NCBI GenBank assembly: GCA_026770025.1 | Contig: JAMXDE010000062.1 | Location: 1-64,000 of the forward strand | DNA length: 64,000 bases | Direction of reading: 5' to 3' | Source: Craspedostauros australis | Lineage: Eukaryota > Bacillariophyta > Bacillariophyceae > Mastogloiales > Achnanthaceae | Part shown: positions 1 through 11,953 of the stretch, in pieces | Layout: each line of letters starts with the position of its first letter | Numbering within the stretch: the first letter of the stretch is position 1 | Position numbers and translations under genes: made by a program | The notes under the pieces: generated by a model | Databases searched by the model: none | The model's input: the letters and a program-made list of their open reading frames with translations, nothing else | Told to the model about the DNA's origin: nothing

Positions 1-2506
1 CGGCTACGCGCACGTTGGTCATCCCCTCGTCGTTGTTGGTTAGGTGGCACGAGGCACCTGAGTCGCCCAACCAGGTGTTTGCCTCATGGCGGTCTGGGGC
101 GAGCGTGATGCGGCGTTCCTCCACACCGTCGATGTCACCGATCACCATTGCCATGTCTGGTTGCGGGTTTTCTCTCGCTGTAGATGGGAGTTCAGGGAAC
201 GCATTTGGGCTGCGGACTTCCGTAGTGGCCTGGGTGGTATTTCCACATGACTTGGAGTGCTCCACGCGAGGCCAGGACTCCCGATGAGTCCATGGTGGAT
301 GGCTGGCAACTGCTCCTTCTCCAGCCTTCGGTTGATAACGGCATGTACTTCATGACGTTGAACGGAGTCATCATCCCGATTTCGCGTAGGAGGAAGTAGA
401 GGGTGCGAGCATCCGCGCAAGTGCGTCTGTCTCTCGAGTTGTACTCCTCCACTGTGTCGAGGCACAGCAAGGCAAGCTCGGAGCTCACACACTGTCAGCC
501 GGCATGGCGTTGCTCAATGAGTATCGCACTGCGAGTGCGAGGGACTCCTCCTTTGCGAGCATTGCGCGGCGTTCATCGCGTTCTTCGTGGGTTGTGGGTT
601 TTCACCACGTCAGTTCCTTCCGGTAGATCGATGAGGAAGGGTTGGGCTGGACAATCGACGCAGTACGAGTAGATGTACCCTTGTTGAAGCACAGTGGGCA
701 CGATGCCCATCCTTGGTACATTGCGCGCCCTGCTGCTTCGATCGTCTTCTCGATGGGAGACTTGTTGGTGGAGAGCGAGGAAGACAGGCTCTCTGCAGAT
801 GTCTTCCGCTCCGATCACCATCGCCACTTCGTTGGTAGACTCTTCTTCGGTGCTGACGAGGTCTTCATCGTAGATGACCTCATCGAAGAATCCGTCGTCT
901 TCGGTGGACTCGTCGTCGGACGGGAAGAGTTCGCGGTTGATGCGCTCGGCGGCGACTGCTGGTGGTCTGTAGTGACCATACACCCCTGGGTGGTGGGCCG
1001 CCCGCTCTTCCGCTGTCCCACTCGGAGCCTTGGTTTGGTTCTTCGTTGCCTTGGTCGGCCATCTCTTCGGTCGTGATGGACGTGAGGGCGAGGTCTTCGG
1101 TTGGTCTCCTCTTCGGGAGGCATCATGGCGTGGTCGTGCTCATGTTTTTCTTGATGTTCGTAATTTCTTGGGTTGGTTACGAGTCTTGGGTTGGGTCACA
1201 TTTTTGACCTCTGTCGAATCAAGTTCGAACTCGTTGGTGAGGAAGCACATCATTTCCGTGCTATCCATGGACTTTGTCGTCCTCGGCAACCAGGAGGGCT
1301 CCTCAATCATTGGCTAGGGGCAACGTCGTCGGCCTTCTCGTTGGAGGGTAACCACATCTCTTCGTCAACTTCAACGAAGGAGTCGTAGCCAGCCACATCG
1401 TCTTCGGTAGTCCGCCACATGTGTTTTCTTCGACCATCACGAGGGCGACGTCTGTCTCTTCCTCCATGCCGTCGGTCGCCACGTTTGCGGCCTCGGCTTC
1501 TTGCATCGCTGCTTTCAACTTGAAGCAGTCGAGGATCTTGTGCCCCTTCTTGCCGCAGTACTTGCAGTTTCCGTTTGAACTTGTTCTTGGTGGGGGTGTC
1601 ACCTCTCTTGTTGTTCTTCTTCAAGGCCTTGTTGTTCTTGTTCTTCGGGGGATGAGCGACAGTCCGCCTTCTTGTGCCCGTAGGCACCGCAGTTGCGGCA
1701 GTACCCTTTGAAGCCGCCCGTGGCAGCGAGAGCCATTTCATCTTTGGTGTCGCTCTCGCGGCGGTTGCTTCCTTGCTTGATGTGACGTGCGTCGTAGGTG
1801 GCACTCACAGCTTCACGGATGTCCTCGATTGACATCGTGCTTTCAATGCCGGTGAACTTGAGCTCGATGAGCTTCACATCCATCTCGTAGTCCCTTGCGA
1901 GGGCGTTGAGCACGAGCATGTGGTACTGGGTCATGTCCAAGTCGACGCCGGCGTGGGAGAGGCGCCCGCGGAGCACTTCCATCTCGGTGAGGAACGTGTC
2001 TGGGTGTTCTCCCTTCTTCATGCGCATCCCGTTGAGCTGCGCCAACAACTTGCCTTCATAGGCGCAGTGCGCTGCTCGTAGATACGCTCAAGAGCCTTCC
2101 ATGCCTTACGTGGGTCTCCTCCCTCGTAAGCGCTGCTCTTGCATCCCAACACAGCCATGAAGGCAACATTGCCTTCGGTGGTTTCATGGCTAATAGCCAT
2201 GGTCAGTTCTTCAAACGCGTACTTCGCCAATGCCTTCTTGTACTCAGCCTCCTCTTTAGGAGTCATGGCACTTGGCTTCTTGGCTTCGTCGTCGTCCTTC
2301 TTCTTGCCTTTCACAGGGAGGGAAGCAACGGAGGGGACGAACGGTTCTTCCTTCACAACCACATCACCCATGTCCTTGAGATACAAGTCTCCATAGCCCT
2401 TGCGGTTGGCGCGGGCCAGGAACTTCGCACTCCAAGCTTTCCAGCTGGACCGCTTGCCGTCGAACATGATCATGTAACGATCAGTCTTACCTAGGAAGGA
2501 TGTCAT
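1..2506 (-). pseudogene. Gag-protease part of copia element A, frameshifted
   Basis: Translation starts at an ATG at 2506-2504 and gives a Gag that opens with a TDRYMIMFDGKRSSWKAW segment, as in element B. The frame breaks near 2040 and again near 1600. A first CCHC knuckle (CRNCGAYGHKKADC) lies near 1690 and a second (CKYCGKKGHKILDC) near 1550. An acidic spacer with 'MWLP'-like repeats follows, then a segment matching the 'RSELALLCL' region of B near 480, then the start of the protease at the window edge. At least three frame changes are needed to follow the protein, so it is not functional as written. Gag forms the retrotransposon particle and the knuckles bind RNA; the protease would cut the polyprotein. 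Confidence 0.85.
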
Positions 2507-2586
2507 GGTGATGATGATGAGAGGGATGTTTGTTGCTGTGTTGATGGTGGTAGAAACGTAGGATTTCAATCGTAACGTTTCGAACG

Positions 2587-3370
2587 TGTTGGAAATCCGG
2601 GGTTATAGTTAGTACTAAATTCTAATCTGCTGTTAGAAACTGTACCGTTTTAGAACTGTGAGCACAATCTCACTTTCTCTTTCGATTTCATCTTCATGGC
2701 AGGCATCTGTCGCGGTGGCGACACGGGGCGTCCTGTTGTCTCTTAGGTGCTTCCCTCTTCGTTCATCATGCTCTGTTCTTGCTTCCTTGTCTCTGCCTCG
2801 TCGTAGCTGTCTACGCTTGCATGGTAGGGATCTGCAGTCTTGAGCACTTGCCTATCTCATGTTTCCGTCGTTGATTCTCATGACACCGTCGTCTCATGAT
2901 CGATGTCACTTTTGATGATGTTTCCAAACCTGTGGATATTCTGATCCTTTCTGATGTTTCCAAACCTGTGGATATTCTGATCCTTTCTGATGTTCCAAAC
3001 CTGCGGATGTTCTTGTCCGCAGGAGAGGCATGTGCTGTCCTCTGAAGAAGGTGCGTCACTTGCCCATGGACATGCTGTTCTGATTGACGTCGTCGTCTGG
3101 ATGGTTGCCATGGTTGGCGTGGTATCGGGACCTCCTGATCCGCCGTGGGTGTCTTCCTTACATACCAGAGGACAGGCTATCCTCCTCGCGGTTATACAGG
3201 TATCAATCGCGTCCGTATGCTTAGTCCATAGTCATAATGACATGGTATACAAAGGTGTGACGAATAGTCTCTGAACATGTGATGAATAATATTCAAAGCT
3301 GTGACGAACAATGTTGGGAGGTGCGGCAATTACGGGTATTCCGACAAAGTCGTACCCTCGATTCCTAACA
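2587..3370 (-). repeat. 5' LTR of copia element A
   Basis: On the minus strand this 784-bp block starts TGTTAGGAATCG (3370) and ends GGATTTCCAACA (2587). Both ends match the 3' LTR of element B (starts TGTCAGGAATCG at 9436, ends GGATTTCCAACA at 10116), giving the usual TG...CA termini. Inside it, positions 2915-2986 hold two copies of a 36-bp tandem unit (one mismatch) and a degenerate third copy follows. The leader after the LTR runs CGTTCGAAACG and has no obvious TGG-type primer binding site. Confidence 0.85.
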
Positions 3371-3402
3371 CACAGCAACAAACGACTCTCACCATCATCA
3401 CC

Positions 3403-6400
3403 ATGGAACGTCCTTTCCTCGGTTAAGACCGATCGTTACATGATCATGTTCGACGGCAAGCGATCCTCCTGGAAAGCTTGGAGTGCGAAGTTCCTTGCCC
3501 GCGCCAACCGCAAGGGTTATGGAGACTTGTATCTCAAGGACTTGGATGAAGTGATTGTGAAGACCGAGGCTTTTGACCCTCTCCTCTCGCCTCCATCGCG
3601 GGAAGCGAAGAGAAGAAGCTTAAGGCCTCGAAGTTATCTGCCATGTCTCCCGACGAGAAGGCGGAGTACAAGATGGCTTCTGGCCAAGTACGCGTTTGAA
3701 GAACTGACCATGGCAATCAACCATGAAACTACCAAAGGCGATGTCGCCTTCATGGCTGTGTTGGGATGCGAGAGCAACATCTACGAGGGAGGAGACCCTC
3801 GTAAGGCGTGGAAGGCTCTCGAGCGCATCTACGAGCAACGCACTGCGCCAATGAAGGCAAAGCTGTTGGCTCAACTCAACGGGATGCGATTGAAGAAAGG
3901 CGAACACCCGGATACCTTCCTCACCGAAATGGAGGTGATCCGTAACCGCCTCAAGCACGCGGGAGTTAAACATGGACATGGGAGCTGTACCACATGCTCG
4001 TGCTCAACGCTCTCGGGAGGGACTACAAAATGGATGTGAAGCTCATCGAGCTCAAGTTCGAGAACATCGAAAAGCAGATGACTATCGAAGACATCCGCGA
4101 AGCAGTGAGTGCAACCTACGACGCACGTCACATCAAGCAAGGAGGTAGTAAGCGCGAGAACAATAGCAAGGAAGAAATGGCTCTCGCCGCCACTGGTGGC
4201 TTCAAGGGCCACTGCCGCAACTGCGGCGCCTACGGGCACAAGAAGGCAGACTGCCGCTCTGCGCCTAAGAACAAAGGTGGCAAGCCCACGAAGAAGAACA
4301 AGAGAAGTGATACTGAGGACAAGACCAAGTTCAGCGGAAACTGCAAGTACTGCGGTAAGAAGGGACACAAGATCCTCGAGTGCTTCAAGTTAAAGGCAGC
4401 GATGAGAGCAGCCGACGCCGCCAACGTGGCCACCGACGGTATGGACGGAACAGACGACGTCGCCCTCGTGATGGTCGAGGAACCGATGTGGCTACCCGAA
4501 GACGCCGCAGCAGACAACGCCGCGTTCGTCGTGGTAGACGAACCCATGTGGATGCCCGCTAACGACGAAGAAGACGAGATCGGTCTCGTGATGACCGATG
4601 AATCCATGTGGTTGCCCGACGAAGACAAGTCGGCCAACAACGAAGAATTGGTGTGTTTCCCCATCGACGAGCTCGAAAACGACCCCGTTGAGGTCAAAAA
4701 TGTGACCAACCCAAGAATCGTGACAATCGACGAAATCACGAACATCAAGAAAAAACCAACAATCAACACCACCGACATGGCGCACTACGAGTCGTTCATC
4801 GACGACATGGCCCTCGCAACCACCGACGAAGACATGACCGGACTCGACCTCGAAGAAGAGGTCGAGTACTCCGAAGAGGAACGAGAGGCCCACACCCCGA
4901 GTGTGTACGGATACTACGGACCCCCAGTAGCTGCAGTTGAGACCATCAACCGCGAGCACTTCCCATCAAGCGACGAAGACGATTACACCGACGAAGACAA
5001 CCTCTTCGACGGGATCGTCTACGAGGATGAACCCCTCAACGTCGGGGACATCATGGAGAATGAAGTAGCGATGCCTGGAGTCGACCATCGCGTCACCTCC
5101 ACCATCTACTCTCGAACCGAACCAAGGACTCTGGTCGATCGAATGATCGAAGAGTCGTCCCGCAACGGAGGAAGCACCGCAGGATGGTGCCCGCTGTGCT
5201 TTCAGCGCGGCCCTCTCTACGCCATGTGCAAGACCTGCCGTAACTCGCCGTTCCTCATTCAACTGGCAAACCCCCCTGCAAGGGCGGCGCCAACAACGAT
5301 CCAAGACATCATGACGCGCCGCCAGAAGCTCTGGACTGCAGGACCTCTGCATGTCGCAATGAGATACTCTCTCAGCAACATGATGGTTGCTGATGAAGTG
5401 CGCTCTGAGCTCGCCCTACTGTGCTTGCGACGCGGCGAACGCGTACACCGAAGGAGGAGGAGAAAGCCTGAACCCTCGCACGCTCTACTACATGATGCAC
5501 CGCATCGACGTGTTCACGCCAATGCAATTGGTGCAAGCCGTGCAACACATTAACCCAAGACTTGAAGAACTCAACCTGCCACCCATCCACAGAGGGCTCA
5601 TCGACAGCCTGGTCCAGCATGCCGCAGAGATGCTGATGTGGATGCATCATCCTGGAGACCAAGGGGTCCGAGACCCAGAGGAGTTCAACCAGCTCCCCAT
5701 CTACCGAGCCGCCGAAGCTCAACCAGACATGGCCATGGTGATCGGTGACCTCGGCGATGCAAGCGCACTCCGCCACACCATCGCCCCCGACCACCACGAA
5801 GCAAATACGTGGCTGGGTGACTCCGGTGCCTCATGCCACCTCACCAATAGCGAAGAGGGAATGATTAACGTGCGAGTAGCCAACCACTCCATCAAGATCG
5901 GCAGCGGCCGATACCTCAAGGCAACAAAGGTTGGCGATAAACGCATGGTCGTGATGCAGAAGAACGGGAACCAAGCTACCATCGTGCTCAAGCAAGTGAA
6001 GTTCGTGCCCAACCTGTGGGTGAACCTCTTGAGCATCAACAAAGCTCTCGAGAACGGCTTCGACATCAGCAACCAAGGTGTCGTGATGAGCTTGGAGAAG
6101 CGCGGGCAACGCATTACGTTCGACAGACTCATGGCAACCCACAGCGGTTTCGTGAGTGGAGTGAACATGATCAGCGCCCCTCCCCACGAGGACCAAGCCA
6201 ATGTCGGCGTGTCCACCGGGTCCGCGGTGGACATCAACCAAATTCATAAAATGTTAGGCCATGTTGACACTTACACGATCTCTCGCACAGCGGGACGATA
6301 CGGTTGGAATGTCACAGGCAAGTTGCATGCATGCATTGACTGCGCAATTGGAAAGCAGAAGCAGAAGTCAATGACAAAACGCCTGCAGCGCCGAGCAAAG

Positions 6401-9360
6401 GAAATTGGTGAGCGGTTGTTCATTGACACATCGAGTGTTCAAACGCACAGCTACGGACAAGGAAAATATTGGCTCCTTGTCATCGATGATTACAGTGATT
6501 ACTGCTGGAGTTACTTTTTGAAAGAGAAAAGTGAAGTCGGAGAAAAGCTGATCACGCTCCTCCGATGGCTTCACTCCAACCAACAGGCACATGTGAAAAA
6601 TATCAGATGTGACAACGCGGGAGAGAATTATGCCGCGGAAAAACAGCTTCTCAGCGCAGGATTCGGCCCAACGTTTGAATACACCGCCGCTTCCACTCCC
6701 CAACAGAACGGTCGCGTGGAAAGAAAATTCGCCACGTTGTACGGGAAAGTCCGCTCCATGCTCAACCAAACGCATCTACCCAAAACAGTGCGTGGAAAAT
6801 TGTGGGCGGAGGCAGCCCGAACCGCGACTCAGCTCGAAAATATTATCGAGACGAAAACAAGAGAACCAGCATGTGTTCTCTTCAACAACCGCATCCCAAC
6901 ATTCGTGGATGGATTACGAAATTCGAAGAAATAGGCATGGTATACATCGGCGGTCGTACGATAAAGGCTAAGCTGGACGATAGATCCAGACCAGCCATGT
7001 TCGTCGGCTACGGCCAATCGCACGCGAAAGGAGTATATCGAATGCTGAATCTCGCTACAACCAAAATCCTAATCACGAGAGACGTGACATGGATGAATCA
7101 GTCATACAGGCAATTCAGAGGTATCGAGAATGCCAACAGATCTGTGCTGATAGATCTAGAAGATGACAACTCTACGTCGGGTATGAACACCCAAGCTACG
7201 AGAACAACTTGGGAGCGACGATCGGAGACCATCAAGAGCATGGAGGCCGACGACGCGGATCGCAGCAGCAGAGCCGAAGAAATAGAAGATACTGAAGACG
7301 CTGCGCGAGGGCAAGATAGCTTGCTCCCTGCCCAAGGGGAAAATGAATCGAACGAAGAGAACGACAATGAATTCGGAAGGGACGACGAGGGGAAAGTAGA
7401 CGAAGCGGCCGAGAGTGAGCCCAAAGACACCCCTGTCGCAGAACCTGTAACACGCATGCCAAGGATGCTGAGCGCTCTCGCCGGGTATAACAACGACCCA
7501 ATCCCAGAGGAGGAGCGAGATCTCGGATCAAGTGATGAGTCAGAACCTAATGACAGCGAGGGATATGTGACGCCCGAAGAGACCATCACAACTCCACTGG
7601 AAACAGGAGGACCCAACTTCCACGCAGACGGGTCAATATTCAACAGAGATATCGCAGGTACGATGATAGACACACCTCATGGAATGACGAGACTAGATGA
7701 CATCATCGCTGCGGACCAGGCATTGAGAGACGAACGAAATGAAGGAGGGGCAGAACATGCGAATGTCGCTATGCTGCTGGACCCCACCACATTCGAAGAC
7801 TGCTGGGACCATGCGGATCCCAACAAAAGAAAGAAATGGCGCGAAGATATCAACAAAGAGTTCTATGATATGGCCAGAAGGAAAGTATGGGAGAAGATCA
7901 AGAAGGACCAGATGCCGAAGGATCAGCGGTGTGTGAAGACCAAATGGGTCTTCAAGGAAAAGAGAAATGGGGTATTCCGCGCCAGACTCGTGGCATGCGG
8001 ATACTCGCAAATCGCAGGAGTCGACTTCTCAGCACACCACGCGCCAGTGATACATGATGCAACATATCGAATCATGCTCACGATGAAGATGATACTACAC
8101 ATGGACAGCATCATCATCGACTTTGAGACAGCATTCCTGCATGGAGACCTCGATGAAGAGATCTACATGCAATGCCCAAAGGGTATGAGGCACGAAGCCG
8201 ACGAATGCCTGCTACTCAAGAAAACCATCTACGGCCTCGTGCAGAGCGCGAGACAATGGAATAAGAAGCTCGTCGACATCCTACTCAAACTAGGGTTCAG
8301 ACAGAGCGAGGTGGACCCATGCCTGCTGATTCGGAATCAGGAAGGGAGACTGCTACTGATCGGCACCTATGTGGACGATTGCCTCTGCATCGGAGAGGAG
8401 CAGGAATTGAAAAAGCTCGTGAAGGATATCCGAGCAGAACGATTCGGTGTCAAAGTGGAGGAAGATCTCGAAGACTACCTGAGCTGCAAGATCATCTTCA
8501 ACCGCGACAAGACGAACTGTTGGGTGAACCAACCACACATCCTGAAGAACATCATCGATACGTTCGGAAGCGATGTGGTGAAGCTGCAACGATACGGAAC
8601 GCCTGGGACACCAGGGCAAGGCATCCAAAGGCAAAGCGATGCACCCAAAGTGGACAAGCAACGACACAGCAGATACCGAAGCGGAGTAGGTATGCTGCTA
8701 TACCTGGTGAAACACTCTCGACCCGACATCGCCAATGCAGTGCGAGAACTGACCAAGGTGTTGGATGGACCAACAGCCGCAGCATACAAAGAAATGCTTC
8801 GAGTCATGAAGTTCGTATGGGACACGAGAGAGTATGGACTGAAGATGAAACCAAGTCCACTGACCCAAGATGCATGGAAGATTGCAATATACACCGACAG
8901 CGAATTCGCAGGTGACAAGGACAATCGCATCAGCGTAGGAGGGCACATCGTCCTACTACAAGGAGTGCCGATCATATGGAGATCAAAGGCACAACGCAGC
9001 GTAACACTCAGCTCGACGGAAGCAGAGTACGTCGCCCTGTCGGAAGCAGGAAAAGAAATTCGCTTCGTAACACAATTGATGAGTGACATCGGACTGAGGA
9101 TGCACAAGCCGGCAGACGTAATGGTTGACAATGTTGGAGCAATCTTCATCGCGTCCAACCCATCAACATCCGCCAGGACACGGCACATCGACATCCGACA
9201 TCATTTCATTCGAGAACTGATTACAAATGGAGAGGCCAGAACCAAATTTGTGCGTTCTGAAGACAACATCGCAGATGGCTTTACGAAGAATACCAAAAAG
9301 GAGACCTATGAAAAACACAGGGATCACTACATCCAACTGCGTTCCACAATGGATCAGTGA
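3403..9360 (+). pseudogene. Gag-Pol polyprotein of copia element B, broken by frameshifts
   Basis: Domain order is that of copia: Gag (from the ATG at 3403), two CCHC knuckles (about 4216 and 4342), a long acidic spacer, protease (GDSGASCHLTNS near 5815), GAG-pre-integrase and integrase (LFIDTSS near 6417; CDNAGEN near 6610; TPQQNGRVERKF near 6697), reverse transcriptase (KWVFKEKRNG near 7940; YVDDC near 8370) and RNase H (TDSEFAGDKDNRISVGG near 8890). The frame changes near 3424, twice in a compensating way between about 3580 and 3665, and near 3980, 5428 and 6920; from 6940 to the TGA at 9360 it is open. Extra bases in short homopolymers explain several breaks. Other ORFs in the window are long and open, so real decay is likelier than sequencing error. 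Confidence 0.87.
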
Positions 9361-9426
9361 CGGATAGGAGAGGACGCGAAATTATGAAAAATGTGAGAGT
9401 GTGAGTGATGTGTTGTCGATGCGACA

Positions 9427-9435
9427 ATGGAAGGG
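9427..9435 (+). promoter_or_regulatory. Polypurine tract of copia element B
   Basis: The purine-rich AATGGAAGGG sequence immediately precedes the TGTCAGG start of the 3' LTR. This is the expected place for the primer of plus-strand DNA synthesis. Element C has a comparable tract (AGGAAGGG) just before its own 3' LTR. Confidence 0.7.
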
Positions 9436-10116
9436 TGTCAGGAATCGAGGGTACGACTCTGTCGGAAAGATACCCATGATTGCCGCAACTCCCAACATTA
9501 TTTGTCACACCTTTGGATATTATTCGTCACACCTTTGAATATTACACATTCCAACCACAACACGAATCACACGGGAATGACCTCAGTCTTACCAAGAAAA
9601 CAAGCCTGTCCTCTGTAAATCAAGAAAAGGCCACGATATCTAAATCATGTGAAGGAAGATGATGACCGACACATTGATGATCACCCCATCTGGAGATCAT
9701 GGCACGTGTCATCCAGGGACTAGAACAACTCAGAAAGGGCATCATCCATGACACCAATCATGACACCAATCGTAAAGTTCGGTGTCAGGAGATCAAGAGC
9801 GAAACGCAAGACTGTGGAATCGTACCGCAGGGAATGTAGAATAAGGATATGCACGACGAGGTGCATGACAAGAATGCCTACGGATATGCACGACGATGTG
9901 CATGACAAGGATGCCTGCGGATGAGATCTCATGCATGCAAGCGTTGATTCATGATGATGAGATGCATGAATGCAACAGTCTAACACGATGCTGCTGCAGG
10001 AGATGCTACATGAGAAACGAAAGGCAAAGGAGCTGAAGAGAATGAACTCACAGTTCTGAATAGTACGATCTAACAACCAATTAGTTCTTACTAACACTAA
10101 CCCCGGATTTCCAACA
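9436..10116 (+). repeat. 3' LTR of copia element B
   Basis: This 681-bp block starts TGTCAGGAATCGAGGG and ends GGATTTCCAACA, matching the LTR of element A at both ends. The middle has diverged. It carries its own 37-bp tandem duplication at 9845-9881 and 9882-9918 (three differences between copies). The first host base is 10117, so a target duplication would begin AGTAT there; its partner must lie outside the window. Confidence 0.85.
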
Positions 10117-10186
10117 AGTATTTGCCAGCAACTCGGTATCCCACAATGGCAATGACAATGACAATGACAATGGCGGTATTGCAGGT

Positions 10187-11533
10187 ATGGAAGAGCAGCA
10201 AGCAGAAGAGCAGATGAAGATGGAACGAAGTGCGGAGCCGCAATCTGCAACGACTACGCAACCGACAACTACGCAAGTAACAACGACAGAAGCAACGACT
10301 CAATTACAATCCACAACGACAATATCGACATTGTCGACAACATCAACGTCAGAAGCTACGTACTTCCCAGACTTCATCATGCGACAACAGCACAATGCCG
10401 CCTTCGTGGAGGCGACCGACGCCAACTGCACCATCACGGATCCCGATCTTCCCGGCCGGTACCTTACCGGCAACTTCCCGACCAGCTATCCGCTCCATGA
10501 ATTCATTGGGTGCCTCGACGGCAACTTCAGCAAGTTCCCACCGGGCGACTCCGCCAATCAGCCTGAAACCGTGGCCTGTGCCATCGCTGGAGGCTCAGTG
10601 TTTGGCCCTTTTCCCCACAAGCTGCAGCATCTTCTGCAGTGCTGGTCGTTGTGGCGTCGGTACCCCAACTCCAAGCACGTCATGCTGCTGGATGACATCC
10701 AGAACCGTTCCATGACGACGGGAAGCACCTTCAACCTCGGCCTCACGAGCATGATCACGGCGCAGGGCGTCATCGTGGACTCCAACTTCACAACACCCAA
10801 GAACTACTCACAAACCTACAATGGCGATGCCAACAAGCTCTTCGTGGGCGTGACCAGCAAATTCAAAGGATACAAAATCGCCGATACGGAGGATCTCAAG
10901 GATTTCAGGCAGAAAATGTTGGAATCGATTTCGTCGCATCGCGATTCCATCGAATATTGCTCCAAAAACTTGCACATTGACAATCCGCTCTTCCCCAGCA
11001 ATGTCACGAAACCACAGCAGCACGCGCTGCCCATGCCGCGCATCGTTATCATCAATCGAAAGGGCGCACGTCGTTTGCTCGCTCCCGATTCCATCGCGCG
11101 GCTGTTGCAAGACGAATTGGGATTATCCTACCGGCCGCCCGTCGTTTACTTCGAAGACTTCTCGTTCGATCACCAGGCGGAAACCTTCCTGCAGGCCGAT
11201 ATCGTCGTAACACCGCACGGCGCGCAATGCACCGGCGCTTTCTTCATGCCGCAGTGCGGATCGCTGATCGAATCGTTTCCGTTGGGATTGGATTATCCCG
11301 TCTTCTACGGACGCCTGGCGCGCATCTCCCTGCTGAATCATTCCTACATCTACTTGGGCACCAACATGCAAGCAGAGGCGGTCGAGGTCATGAAGACATT
11401 GACATCGCGCAGCGCAGCGCGCAATAAGCAATTGTGCCTGCCGGCGCCGCGGATTTTGGAAGCCGTGCGCACGCAGATTGATGAGTGGCGACGGTGTTGT
11501 GGGTTTGGGGACGAGGCGGCGGTGATGTCATAA
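10187..11533 (+). CDS. Family GT61 (DUF563) glycosyltransferase, paralogue 1, probably missing its N-terminal anchor
   Basis: A 448-aa protein with the GT61/DUF563 signature in its C-terminal half: RIVIINRKGARRLL near residue 285, then FEDFSFDHQAETFLQADIV and PHGAQCTGAFFMP (about 320-350), where the HGA motif is the family hallmark. Family members transfer sugars (for example xylose or N-acetylglucosamine) onto glycans in the Golgi. A Thr-rich stem precedes the domain. Unlike its neighbour at 11,954, it has no signal anchor. The frame is open upstream of the ATG through the LTR junction at 10116/10117 but meets a stop inside the LTR with no other ATG. The retrotransposon may therefore have cut off the original 5' end. 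Donor and acceptor cannot be told from sequence. Confidence 0.85.
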   Translation: MEEQQAEEQMKMERSAEPQSATTTQPTTTQVTTTEATTQLQSTTTISTLSTTSTSEATYFPDFIMRQQHNAAFVEATDANCTITDPDLPGRYLTGNFPTSYPLHEFIGCLDGNFSKFPPGDSANQPETVACAIAGGSVFGPFPHKLQHLLQCWSLWRRYPNSKHVMLLDDIQNRSMTTGSTFNLGLTSMITAQGVIVDSNFTTPKNYSQTYNGDANKLFVGVTSKFKGYKIADTEDLKDFRQKMLESISSHRDSIEYCSKNLHIDNPLFPSNVTKPQQHALPMPRIVIINRKGARRLLAPDSIARLLQDELGLSYRPPVVYFEDFSFDHQAETFLQADIVVTPHGAQCTGAFFMPQCGSLIESFPLGLDYPVFYGRLARISLLNHSYIYLGTNMQAEAVEVMKTLTSRSAARNKQLCLPAPRILEAVRTQIDEWRRCCGFGDEAAVMS

Positions 11534-11953
11534 GGAGTGTGGCTGGAGGCACGCACGAAGCAGCGGGCAGAGTTGAAGAACGAGCTGAGTCGGAAAGGGA
11601 TACGCACTCAATGAAGCATGATTTTCCTGCTTGCGACTAGTACTCGTACGACCCACACGGCCTCTCTTCGAGGAACTCTCTTAAGGACTACTCGTACCAT
11701 ACTATTCTGCAGATTCGTCTCGTGTCATTGTTTCCATCGGAAGTGGTGAACTTGGCGCGAAAATCACCATTGATATTCGACTCGTTCGACTACAATGTGA
11801 GCGAACAAAATCAACGGCTCGTTCCGACTCATCACGTCATTGTTGCTGTTGGTGTTGTTGGCCTCATTCCGACTTGGACTTGGACATGATCACAATCATT
11901 CCATCTCCACCATCAACCTTGATTTCCCCCGTGATCGGAGAAGCGCTTGCAAC
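11534..11953. other. Intergenic region between GT61 paralogues 1 and 2
   Basis: About 420 bp with no convincing gene. The reading frame of paralogue 2 stays open upstream to about 11840 without an ATG. This region should hold the promoter of paralogue 2, but no specific motif can be supported. Confidence 0.5.

Larger units (their letters stand above)
1..3370 (-). mobile_element. Ty1/copia retrotransposon A (partial, minus strand, cut by the window edge)
   Basis: A copia-type element read right to left. It has an LTR at 2587-3370, a leader, a Gag ORF beginning at 2506, two zinc knuckles, an acidic spacer and the first part of the protease (Asp-Ser-Gly-Ala-Ser type site, seen as its complement near position 60), where the window ends. 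Pol and the far LTR must lie to the left. Its LTR begins TGTTAG at 3370 and abuts the leader of element B with no sequence in between, as expected if A integrated into B. The reading frame is broken several times, so this is a decayed copy. It belongs to the same family as B: Gag, knuckles, spacer and LTR ends align throughout. Confidence 0.88.
3371..10116 (+). mobile_element. Ty1/copia retrotransposon B (plus strand; its 5' LTR is not in the window)
   Basis: The element runs from leader sequence at 3371 through gag, protease, integrase, reverse transcriptase and RNase H to a 3' LTR at 9436-10116. The start of its leader (about 45 bases compared with element A) and its own 5' LTR are absent here. 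Directly upstream lies the LTR tip of element A in opposite orientation, so A most likely inserted into B's leader and B's 5' LTR lies beyond the left edge. A purine tract precedes the 3' LTR. The downstream host base is 10117, only 70 bp before the first GT61 ORF. Confidence 0.87.

Noticed and set aside
3290-3420. Misassembly or inverted duplication to explain head-to-head copia elements
   Set aside because: The join falls exactly at an LTR terminus, which simple nested integration explains without an assembly error.
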